This document shows, piece after piece, positions 18,196 to 27,500 of a stretch of DNA of 64,000 nucleotides; positions within the stretch are counted from its first letter, which is position 1; every line of letters starts with the position of its first letter. Under the pieces are notes generated by a model. The model saw nothing but the letters and a program-made list of their open reading frames with translations, had not been told where the DNA came from and did no database searches. The position numbers and the translations under genes are program-made. The stretch is from CAYMEV01 sp964389675 [NCBI: uncultured Candidatus Sumerlaeota bacterium] (lineage in GTDB: Bacteria; CAYMEV01): contig CAYMEV010000002.1 of the NCBI GenBank assembly GCA_964389675.1, positions 1 through 64,000 on the forward strand, read 5' to 3'.

Positions 18196-19566
18196 ATGAG
18201 TAGAGAAATACAGGATATGCTCAGAAAAGCCAGGTGTGATTATGGAGAGGCACATATTGAAGAAACAGATACAAAGACTATCAGATTTATTGGTAAAGAA
18301 CTGAGCGGGATAAATATCAGCAGGGATTTCGGGGGGAATGTCAGAATTCTTGAAAATAACGGATGGGCATTTTCAACCTTTAATAATATTGATAATATTA
18401 AGGATATAATACCAAAGACAGCTGAAACAGCCAGAGAAGTCGGATCAATCAGCAATTTCAAGGTAAAGCTTGGACAGGCCCCTGCAATTGAAGACAATGT
18501 GGAGCTTGATCTGAGATCTGATCCAAGGAAGGCTTCTCTTCAGGAAAAAGTAGATATAATGAAATCATATGCAGATATTCCCCTTTCAAAAAGCAGTTTA
18601 ATAAAATCCGTTTCCGTTCTTTATCAGGAGAAGTTTAAAAAACTTATATTCATTAATTCGGAGGGTTCCTTTATTACTCAGGAAAGAATGGAGTTGTCTG
18701 CATCAATAGTAGTAACCGGGAGCAAGAATGGAAAAACTGAGATACAGTCCAGGAACTGGAGCAATAACAATGATTATCAAAAATGGCTGAACAGGGAAGA
18801 TGATATAAAAAACCTTACAGAACTTGTCATTATGTATCTGGACGCAAAAGACGTAAAAAGCGGAATATACCCTGTAGTATGCGGACCATCACAAACAGGC
18901 CTTTTTGTACATGAAGCATTCGGCCATCTTTCGGAAGCAGACAAGGTCTATAAGAATGACAGCCTGAGAGATATAATGAAGCTTGGAAGGGTATTTGGCC
19001 CTAAGATCCTGAATATTACCGATTCAGGACTTGATACCGGGCAGAGAGGCAGCCTGGTATATGACGATGAGGGTGTGAAAACACGAAAGACTTACCTTGT
19101 CCGTGAAGGAGTACTGGTAGGCAGGCTTCATTCACGGCAGACAGCAGGCATTATGAATGAATCTCCGACAGGTAATGCAAGAGCCATAAGCTATATTTAT
19201 CCGCCAATAGTGAGAATGAGAAATACCTCAATTGAAGCAGGAGAATCAAGCTTTGAGGATATAATATCTACCATAAAGCTGGGAATATATGCAAAGAGGT
19301 CAAAAGGCGGCCAGACTGGAGGGGAGATGTTTACATTCTCTCCCGCGGAGACATATTATATAAGGGATGGAAAGGTTGCTGAGCCGGTGAGGAATGTAAC
19401 ATTTACAGGCAATCTTTTTAAGACGCTCCAGAATATTGAAATGATAGGTAATGATTATCAGATCTCTTCAGGAAATTGCGGTAAGGGTGAGCAGTTCCCA
19501 TTACCTGTCAGCTTTTCAGGGCCTCATATAAAAATCAATTCAGTAACTGTAGGAGGGTCAGAGTAA
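18196..19566 (+). CDS. tldD: TldD-type metalloprotease subunit
   Basis: Start 18196 is preferred over the ATG at 18190 because AAGGAG (18184-18189) abuts the earlier codon and lies six bases from the later one. The 456-aa product carries the TldD zinc motif HEAFGH with a downstream glutamate (HEAFGHLSEAD from H239). The C-terminus has GNARAISYIYPPIVRM and GGQTGGEMFTFSPAE, typical of the family. TldD pairs with TldE; the complex degrades unfolded peptides, removes the microcin B17 leader and degrades CcdA in E. coli. The TldE gene follows with a TAATG overlap. Confidence 0.93.
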   Translation: MSREIQDMLRKARCDYGEAHIEETDTKTIRFIGKELSGINISRDFGGNVRILENNGWAFSTFNNIDNIKDIIPKTAETAREVGSISNFKVKLGQAPAIEDNVELDLRSDPRKASLQEKVDIMKSYADIPLSKSSLIKSVSVLYQEKFKKLIFINSEGSFITQERMELSASIVVTGSKNGKTEIQSRNWSNNNDYQKWLNREDDIKNLTELVIMYLDAKDVKSGIYPVVCGPSQTGLFVHEAFGHLSEADKVYKNDSLRDIMKLGRVFGPKILNITDSGLDTGQRGSLVYDDEGVKTRKTYLVREGVLVGRLHSRQTAGIMNESPTGNARAISYIYPPIVRMRNTSIEAGESSFEDIISTIKLGIYAKRSKGGQTGGEMFTFSPAETYYIRDGKVAEPVRNVTFTGNLFKTLQNIEMIGNDYQISSGNCGKGEQFPLPVSFSGPHIKINSVTVGGSE

Positions 19567-20903
19567 TGCAGAACAACGAAAGCCGGTTAATAGATGCTAT
19601 AAGGAAGAAAGGCTGCAGGGGGGAGCTTTTTGCACTTGGAAATAACTGTATACAGATTCTCTTTGAAGACCAGGTAATTTCATATGTGAAAGAGGGTGAA
19701 AACAAGGGCTATTATCTGAGGATGATAGACAGGGAAGGAAGGATGGGACAGATTGCATTTACCGTAATAGACAATATTGAAGAGCTAATTGACAGCTGCC
19801 TTCTTTCAGCCCGTTTCCAGAAAAAGACCAGTATTGATTTTGAAGAATCAAGCATCTATAAAGACAATAGATTTTCAGACCCTGTATTTGAATCTCTGAG
19901 CGGCAAGGAACTTATAACCCTCGGTAATAAACTGATAGGGCATATTCGATCAATAGACGAAAATATTAAGGGCCCGATATACCTGGAGAAAAACCATTAT
20001 GATATAAGCATATTAACTGCAGATAATGCTGTAAGGTCGTTTAAGAAGGGAAGAATAAGCCTTGAAATTGAAGGTAAACTATCCAGGGAAGGTGACCTGA
20101 TACAGTTTAACAGATTCTACAGCCACAGCAAAAAACTTCCGGATGTAAAAGCTATATCTGACAGCATTAAAAATGATTATTCAAACTGCTCTAACATTGT
20201 CAGCCTTCCTTCAGGAAAATATACCGTAATACTCGATCCGGAGGTTTTTGAGGATATATCAAGGCCTATTGAAGCCCTGTTTAATGGAAGGAATATTGAG
20301 AAAAAGACGTCAGCGCTATGGGACAAGATGGGTATGAAGATATTTGATGAAAGGATAAATATCTGCGATGACCCGGGATATCCATTCCTCGAAAACAGTG
20401 TCCCGTTTGATGATGAAGGCGTTATTTCACAGAGGCTTAATCTGGTAAATAATGGTATTATGAGTGATATTCTTCTGGATAAGGAATCCTCAAGCCTGCT
20501 TTGCAGGACAGATAACGGGAGGGGATTCAAAAGAAGGGCATTGCTGGGGGGGAGGACATATGATGCAGTTCCTCAGCCCTCAATTACCAACCTGTTCTTA
20601 AAGGGTGGCGATATGGACATTGACAGCATATTCAGGCATTCCGAAAAGGCTGTATATATAAAATCACTTATGGGAACCATACTTGGGCACCATATCAGCG
20701 GGTATGTATCAGGCAATGTCTGGCTGGGATTTTTTGTAGAAAATGGCAAAATAACGGGAAGGATAAAGGATGTTGTATTCAGTATAAATGTACTGGAGGC
20801 ATTCAGGGATCATATTGCCGGGTTAAGCAGGGAAGTATATTTCAACAGGTACCTATCTTCTCCGTATATCCTGCTTAAAGATATACAGCTGACTTCAAAA
20901 TAA
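19566..20903 (+). CDS. tldE: TldE/PmbA partner subunit
   Basis: This 445-aa TldD paralogue has no HExxxH motif, as expected of TldE, the non-metal subunit of the heterodimer. Recognisable regions include GKYTVILDPEVFEDI, SVPFDDEGVISQRLNLV and TNLFLKGGDMDIDSI near the C-terminus, then GHHISGYVSGNVWLG. Its ATG shares a base with the TldD stop, and GGAGGG lies upstream. The 20917 gene starts 13 bases after its stop, so the Ntn hydrolase is probably co-expressed. Confidence 0.9.
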   Translation: MQNNESRLIDAIRKKGCRGELFALGNNCIQILFEDQVISYVKEGENKGYYLRMIDREGRMGQIAFTVIDNIEELIDSCLLSARFQKKTSIDFEESSIYKDNRFSDPVFESLSGKELITLGNKLIGHIRSIDENIKGPIYLEKNHYDISILTADNAVRSFKKGRISLEIEGKLSREGDLIQFNRFYSHSKKLPDVKAISDSIKNDYSNCSNIVSLPSGKYTVILDPEVFEDISRPIEALFNGRNIEKKTSALWDKMGMKIFDERINICDDPGYPFLENSVPFDDEGVISQRLNLVNNGIMSDILLDKESSSLLCRTDNGRGFKRRALLGGRTYDAVPQPSITNLFLKGGDMDIDSIFRHSEKAVYIKSLMGTILGHHISGYVSGNVWLGFFVENGKITGRIKDVVFSINVLEAFRDHIAGLSREVYFNRYLSSPYILLKDIQLTSK

Positions 20904-20916
20904 AGGAGGATATTCT

Positions 20917-21705
20917 ATGTGTACTATAGGTGCTGTATTAAATAAGGATGGAAGGCTTATAATGTTTAAAAACCTGGACCTTACCTTCCAGTGGGCTTTT
21001 GCAGAACCTGAGGTATTGAATGTCAAAGGGCTGACCATTATAGAGTTCCCCTCTTTTGTTGACAGAAGCCAGGAAGGGATATGGGCTGGTATAAACAGCA
21101 TGGGGTTCGGCATCTATGGTGCAGATGGCGATGCACTATTCAACAGGACAGGGGAGGATTACGGAAGCGTAAACCTGATAAGAAAAGCATATAAGGATAC
21201 CCTTGAGAATAACAGATCTGTCAGGACAGGATACCATTATCTGATCGAGCTTTATAAAAGGTACAATATAGGAGGTGACGGCGATCTTATACTTATGGCG
21301 GACCCTGATGAGATATGTGTTCTTGAATATGGCATTGATAAATGGGGAATACAGTTTTATAAAAGGGAAAACTATGCATTCAGGACTAATTTCTATACTG
21401 TCCTTCAGCATTATTCCCCCTCTCAGTATGAAAACTCGAGATATATGAGCCACAGGAAGAGGTATGAGACATTAATGTCCCTGCTGAGCAGGAAATCGCA
21501 TGATTCTGACATAGAAGATATAAAAGCAGTACTGAGAGACCATACAAACGGGCCGGGAGCCATGTCAATCTGCAGGCACGGGGGGCAGAAAGAGTTTTAT
21601 ACCCAGGCTTCGAACATAATGATCTTTGATAAGGGAAAGATTGATGTATACTATGTCATTAACGGATTTCCCTGCAGGAACAAGTACAGGCACCTATCCC
21701 TCTAA
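20917..21705 (+). CDS. Ntn-hydrolase with N-terminal cysteine (C45/acyltransferase or C69-like)
   Basis: This 262-aa protein begins MCTIGAVLNKDGRLIMFKN. Removal of Met would expose Cys2 as the nucleophile, and the CT-x10-F-KNLD pattern resembles the start of C45 acyl-CoA:6-APA acyltransferase-like, choloylglycine hydrolase and C69 Ntn enzymes. GIWAGINSMGFGIY and DGDLILMADPDEICVLEYG support the Ntn fold. The usual members cleave amide bonds in acylated or peptide substrates. AAAGGAGGA gives a strong ribosome site. It is the last gene of the ABC-TldD-TldE run, suggesting a role in trimming peptides or amidated products. The exact family is uncertain. Confidence 0.72.
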   Translation: MCTIGAVLNKDGRLIMFKNLDLTFQWAFAEPEVLNVKGLTIIEFPSFVDRSQEGIWAGINSMGFGIYGADGDALFNRTGEDYGSVNLIRKAYKDTLENNRSVRTGYHYLIELYKRYNIGGDGDLILMADPDEICVLEYGIDKWGIQFYKRENYAFRTNFYTVLQHYSPSQYENSRYMSHRKRYETLMSLLSRKSHDSDIEDIKAVLRDHTNGPGAMSICRHGGQKEFYTQASNIMIFDKGKIDVYYVINGFPCRNKYRHLSL

Positions 21706-21782
21706 GTTAACCGGCATCATTATTAATTATCAGCTGCGATGCCTATTAATAATCAATTATGCCCTTAGGGTCAGGTGTTTGA

Positions 21783-24299
21783 CTATCTGAAAACCGGGTT
21801 TGACCCGGGCATGATACCCTTAAGATACAGGACCGGGTAGCCCTGGTTATCCGTTCTTACATCATCCGGCCAGTTGAAACGGGGATTGATCCTCCTGTAG
21901 AAATCCAGGTCATAGGGCCTTAATGTTGCCAGTACATTGTTATTGCTGTCCAGAGAAAAAATATTAGGGGCTATGGAGAAGTCTGTTTCCCCAAGTCTGG
22001 TTTTTATGAGGTATCTTGGTACCTCGCGGCCGCTTCCGTACCTTCTTACATATGTGGCTATGTCGATAATTACATTCAGGTCTACGGGATTTGAGTCATT
22101 CCATTCGCTCTGGACAGGTGCACCTGTAATAATTATATTATTGAACTCTATTCCAAGATCCCGGCATTTATATGATAATTCAAGCATATCCCTTTCATTG
22201 TCATTTATATAGCCAAGTACCGGGGTATTGTTATATACAGTTATTCCACGCATTCTCAATTCCCTTATTATTCTTGAGTGCTCTGGAAGCAGTTGTGATG
22301 GATGGAGTATCTCAACCTCCAGTTCAATCCTTTTGGGCTTAATGACCCGGAGATGGTTTCTGCCTGCAAGGCTGTCTATTAGCAGCCTTGTAAAGGTTCC
22401 CGGGGAATTAATCAGTTTCAGTGAACGAAGACGGATTGAAGAGATGTGAGTTATAGCCTCCAGGCTGTCAATTATGCCAAGGGTCCTTGAAAAATCATTT
22501 GCAGGGTCGTTCTTGCTCCATAATACAATATCGGTTATTTCATTCCTTTTATTAATATAGGATACAGAGTTTTCTATGGTATCATCATCAGCTCCTATAT
22601 CCATTTCTACCCTGCTGTAGTGTGAACGGGTCAATGCCCTGCCGGAGTCAGGATCCAGGCTGCAGATTGGAAGCTGATCCTCCTTCTGTCTTGTTTTAAG
22701 GCTTTCAAGCCAGTAGGCGACTGTTTCCTCAGTTCGGGCAATTTTATTTTCAAATGCTTCAGGAGATGAGCTGAGAACACGATTCCCTGCCAGGAGGTTT
22801 TCATCTCCTATCTCAGACATGAAGCTTGCATCAAGAGTCCCTTCCTCGTTAATCCGGGTACGCCGGCTGACCTGCATTATAGGTGCAAAAGACATATAAT
22901 AATCAGGATCATAGGGTGTCCTCAACCATATATACCGTGGATCCTCTTTGTGCCTTTCGACTGCCCATCCGCTTGAGTTCCAGTCCAGCTTCCCAATGCA
23001 TGTTGCTGTTGTCAGGTGCGGCATCCCTCTGTCTGAAAGATACATGCGCAGATGCCTGTAGACTTCCAGCCCCTCAGAAAGGGGGGCCCAGTATGTCCTG
23101 TTACCCTGTATCGGGCTTGTAGGAAGAAATATATAGTGCATTTCCGCGCCGGCTGCACGAAGCATATTAAACAGATCGCACATCACATGCCAGTCATTAT
23201 TACATCCTGCTATGAACGGTGTCTGGACATAAACAGGTATTCCATTATTGACCAGTTGTGAAATTATATCCAGGCTTTCAGCTGAGACTTCATCAGAGTG
23301 GACAAAATGTGTTGCAACTTCAATTCTTTTTCCCTTTCCGATGAGTTCAAGGTTCATCCTTATAAGATACCTTATCCAGGAGTCATCTTCCTTAAGGAAC
23401 ATTTCAGGGTAATATGATATTGTCCTTGTTGCAAGGCGAAGAGTCTTTACATGCGGTATTTTGCCAAGTTCCTGAATGGCAAAGCGGAGTGTCGCCCTGT
23501 TCATGAATGGATCCCCGCCTGTAAGAACTATCTCTTTGACTTCAGGGGCTTCCTTTATATAGGCTATTGCCTGGCGTACATGCAACTGTGTAGGAGAACT
23601 CTGATTGCGGCATTCCTTGTGCTTTCTGAAGCAGAATCTGCAGTATACGGGGCATGCCATGTTCATTATAAAGATTACCCTGTTTTTGTACATCTGCTCT
23701 ACTATGCCCCTGAAAAACTGTCCTACCCATGTATGTATCTCCCCTTCCTTGTCAAGCTCTCCCGCAAAGGGGGCATATTGACGGCTTACACCGTAAGACA
23801 GCCTCATCTGCCTTATTGCATGGTATGAAAGGCGCACAGGGTACAAATCCAGCACTTTTTCGATCTGGCTTCTTTCTTCAGACGGGACCTTTATATTGGT
23901 CAGGTCCTCGAGTTGTTCAATTGTCCTGATTGTCTTAAAGCCCCTGCCGGGTATCAGTACCTCAAGCACTGCCATAAGGAAATGATAGGGCAGGACTATT
24001 GAGCCGATCTTTACAGGCATTCCTTCTCCGTTGCTTGCTGATTGAAGCCTTCGGGTCAGCTCCCTTAAAAAGCCATCGGGATCATCCTTAAAACCTGTTT
24101 TTTCAAGCAGGGCCGAAAAACGTGAATTTCCTGTAGAACCGCTTATTGCATCCCTAAACTGATCACTGACCAGTGGATAATCATTGTAATATTCCAGAAA
24201 TTCAATGATCCTGTCTTTAAGTAACTGAATATTGATGCTTCTGCTCTGGCGTGCATTCTTGAACTTGATACTGATGGTCTGGCTGTCTGTTTTTTTCAT
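21783..24299 (-). CDS. KamA-family radical SAM protein with a second, cysteine-less KamA-like half
   Basis: At 838 aa this is about twice the length of lysine 2,3-aminomutases. The N-terminal region is followed by a radical SAM core with CPVYCRFC (C216, C220, C223), the SAM-binding GGDP (261-264), and LRLATRTISYYPEMF. GAEMHYIFLPTSPIQG and TCIGKLDW (K437 may be the PLP lysine) complete a KamA-like barrel. From about residue 560 a second segment aligns loosely with the first: NEITDIVLWSKNDPA mirrors VKEIVLTGGDPF, and ITHISSIRLRSL mirrors IPHVKTLRLATR, but the CX3CX2C cluster is absent. AAAGGAG precedes the ATG. The substrate is unknown; this may be an aminomutase with a structural or regulatory pseudo-domain. 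Confidence 0.85.
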   Translation of the reverse strand: MKKTDSQTISIKFKNARQSRSINIQLLKDRIIEFLEYYNDYPLVSDQFRDAISGSTGNSRFSALLEKTGFKDDPDGFLRELTRRLQSASNGEGMPVKIGSIVLPYHFLMAVLEVLIPGRGFKTIRTIEQLEDLTNIKVPSEERSQIEKVLDLYPVRLSYHAIRQMRLSYGVSRQYAPFAGELDKEGEIHTWVGQFFRGIVEQMYKNRVIFIMNMACPVYCRFCFRKHKECRNQSSPTQLHVRQAIAYIKEAPEVKEIVLTGGDPFMNRATLRFAIQELGKIPHVKTLRLATRTISYYPEMFLKEDDSWIRYLIRMNLELIGKGKRIEVATHFVHSDEVSAESLDIISQLVNNGIPVYVQTPFIAGCNNDWHVMCDLFNMLRAAGAEMHYIFLPTSPIQGNRTYWAPLSEGLEVYRHLRMYLSDRGMPHLTTATCIGKLDWNSSGWAVERHKEDPRYIWLRTPYDPDYYMSFAPIMQVSRRTRINEEGTLDASFMSEIGDENLLAGNRVLSSSPEAFENKIARTEETVAYWLESLKTRQKEDQLPICSLDPDSGRALTRSHYSRVEMDIGADDDTIENSVSYINKRNEITDIVLWSKNDPANDFSRTLGIIDSLEAITHISSIRLRSLKLINSPGTFTRLLIDSLAGRNHLRVIKPKRIELEVEILHPSQLLPEHSRIIRELRMRGITVYNNTPVLGYINDNERDMLELSYKCRDLGIEFNNIIITGAPVQSEWNDSNPVDLNVIIDIATYVRRYGSGREVPRYLIKTRLGETDFSIAPNIFSLDSNNNVLATLRPYDLDFYRRINPRFNWPDDVRTDNQGYPVLYLKGIMPGSNPVFR
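21790..21808 (-). terminator. Weak intrinsic-terminator-like hairpin at the end of the KamA gene
   Basis: On the minus strand CCGGGT and ACCCGG pair (6-bp GC-rich stem, 3-base loop) and are followed by four Us. It overlaps the last sense codons of the KamA-like gene, just before the stop codon at 21783-21785. The short U-run makes it marginal. Confidence 0.3.
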
Positions 24300-24545
24300 A
24301 ATTGTTCTCCTTTAATGTCTGTTGAATCTGCATTTTTGGCTAAAAATGGGAATTTCCCCTGGAATATTTGTTTCTGATGAGAAATATTCGCTTATAACAG
24401 ATCTTTTATTAGCATAATATTAATGATAGCATAGGACAGGTTTTTTTTCAAGGGACTTTTTGACTTTTCAAATCCAGTAAATTAAACTGAAAAAATTCAG
24501 GAAGGCTAAAATCATTTATAACATAGAATATCAGGATTTTTCCCA

Positions 24546-27500
24546 CTATGAATGTTTTGCTTCCAGTCGGGAGATAAAACCATTTATTGAACGGAGATAT
24601 GCTTTGTCTTTAAGCTTTTCTGCTTCATTTCTGGCATATTTGGCAGTTTCCAATGCTTTGGCAAATTTATGGAATGATTTGTATGCCTTTGCATGATCAA
24701 ATATATTATTTACAAGAAGAGGATTACCTTCAGGCCACAATCTTTTTCTGATGGATATTGCCCTGTTAAAATGCTTTTCAGTGAGTGCTTCGTTTTTGAG
24801 CAGAAGATATGTCCTACCGAGGTAATAATATGTATAAGCTGTATTCTGATTATCCTCCCCTATAGTTTTGAGCTGAATATCAAGAGATTCCTGAAGGTAT
24901 GGAAGAGCTTTTTCTGGCTGTCTCAACCCGTTGTATGCCTCGGCTATTCCATTTAACGGAAAGGAATTAAACTGGTGTATTTTGCCAAAAAGGCTGACAA
25001 ATATATTATAGGCTTTTTTGAAATATTTTATGGAACGTTTGTAGTCCTTCCTATGGTTATATATAACTCCAATATTGTTATAGACCATGGCTGTCTCTTT
25101 ATGCTTTCTGCTTCCCAGGCATTTTTTCTGTATTCTTGCTGCCTTTTTCAGGTATTCCTCTGCCTCATCATATTTTTTCATATTCATGTAAACATTACCA
25201 GTACTGTAATAATTGCTGAACAGGTCAAGATGCCTTTCCCCCCAGTATTTAAGGATTATTTTCCTGGATTGTTCAAACAGCTTTAAGGATTGTTTCAATT
25301 CTCCAGTGTTCATGGCTACCAGGCCCAGGTTTGTCAGGATTTTGCTTTCATCAGGATGGCCATCAGGGTGATGCTCCCGATAAATTTCAAGTTCAGTATT
25401 GTAGAGTTCCCATGCTTTCGCAAAATTGCCTATATAAAAATTTGCACTGCCAAAGCTGTGGTAAGAGCCTGTTGTCTGCCAGTGCCTCTGGCCCAGGATC
25501 TCAATATTGATATCATGAGCCTTTTTGCTGTATTTATAGTGCTTATTAAGGTCACCCAGGAAAAAATAGTTTACAGACATGCTTTCCAGCAGAGCTGCCA
25601 TAAAAGTGTGCTTTTCTCCATATGTCTTTTTCCAGATATCGAATGCCTGATTATACAGATCAAGAGCAGACTGGTAATTCCCCATCATATTTTCAACATT
25701 CCCAAGGCTTTTAATTACATTTGCAGTGTCTGGATGATCTCTTCCCAGAGTTTTTGTATAAATATCCAGTGCTTTTTCCATATAGTTTCTGCATTCAATC
25801 AATTGGGTCAATTTGAATAAATTCTGTCCGATTATCAGATATAATTTCCCTATTTCAAGGCTTTCCCCGGGGAGGGAGCCTAATTTATCATCAAGTATGG
25901 ATTTTGTTATTTCCAGTGACTGGCTATAATTGCCTTTATTATAAAGTATATCCGATTTTTTCAGGAGAAGGGCTTCACGATAAGGCCTGGAATGAACAGC
26001 ATTGCTTTTAATCTTTGATATATATGAGTTTACAGCATTAAGAGCAGCATCAAAATTTCCGATGCTTATATAGCTGTCGGCGTAATCTGTGGTGATCTCT
26101 ACCTGGATATTTTGGGGTATATTTCTGAAAAATCTGCTAAATTTATTGAGCTTTAATAATGCCTGTTCAGGAAGATGCTTGTTCAGGAATGCTTTGATCA
26201 AGCTGTGCTCAATTTCCCAGACAGGAGAAATATCCCCAGGGTTTATCCTTTTCTGTAATAATAATGCTTTATTAAAAAAAACAATGGCTGATTCATTTTC
26301 ATAGTTCTTCATTGATTCTTTGCCTGATAAAAGGCAGTATTTTTTTGCCATCTCCATTTTTTCTGATTGTTCGTAGTGAAAAGCGATCTCGGGGTATTTT
26401 GTAGGATCATTGCTGGAGATATTCTCCAATGATACAGCTGCTAATTCATGAAGCTTGCGCAGCCTTGATTTTAATTGCATTTCATAGACAGCTTCATGCA
26501 AAAGAGCATGCTTAAAAATGTATTTTAATTCAGAAAGGGCATCCCAGACCCTTTCCATCTTTCCCTTTTCAAGTATTATTCCAAGGTTCTCCTGCCTTAC
26601 GGAAGCCTGGAGAGCTCTTTTTGCGGTGAGAATTCGTATCAGTTCAAGGAGAAGGATTATTTCAAATTCCCTCCCAAGGACAGCAGCAATCTGTATGGTA
26701 TCTTTGAGGTCTTTGGATAATCTGTCGATACGGGATATTAGAATGGCATTTATCTTTGAAGGAATATGGCTGACCGCTTTTTTCTTAAGAGAGATATTTC
26801 CTGCAGAAAAATCCAGCAGGCCATTTTCCTGAAGATAAAAACAGAACTGGTCAATATAGAAAGGATTTCCTTCTGTTTTTTCAAGGATAAACCTGAAAAG
26901 CCTGTCATCGACCTTCTTTTTCAGGATTTCCTGTACATAATATCCTGTTTCTTTTCTCTTTAGCCTGCTTAAGTCGATCTCAAGACGCGGGATATCTTTA
27001 TCAGAGCTCAGTATGGGTTTAATATTCCCTTCTGATCTTCCGGTTGCAAATATAATAATTGGAAAGTCCCATATCATCCTTGTAAGTACCTTAAAGACCC
27101 CCTGTGAATCCTTATCAAGGAAGTGAATATCTTCTACCACAATAACAAGAGGATGAATGCAGCTTAGGGCTTTGAAAAATTCTTTTACAGCAAATCTTGT
27201 CACATTGGGAATATCTTTCGGCGATATGCTTTCAAGTATGGAATCTTTCAGTTTCAATCCAATAAGGGAAGCAATGACTGACTTTATGCGGATCAGTTCA
27301 GATATCTGCTTATTACCAGGTGCAATCCTATCTAATTTATTAACCAGTTCTGAGTAGATCGCTTCAAAAGCATTCCTTTTATCCTCAAGGCTGGTCTTTT
27401 TATGCTGGTCAAAGTAGTTGGAAAAATAATAGACAAATGGTGAAAGGCTTTTTCTGACAAATTCATCTGTCTGCAGGATTGCAAGGTTGATAATGCCCTG

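Noticed and set aside
21718-21760. AT-only inverted repeat (ATTATTAAT/ATTAATAAT) between convergent genes
   Set aside because: A 9-bp all-AT stem with a 17-base loop and no U-run is weak and expected by chance in this composition.
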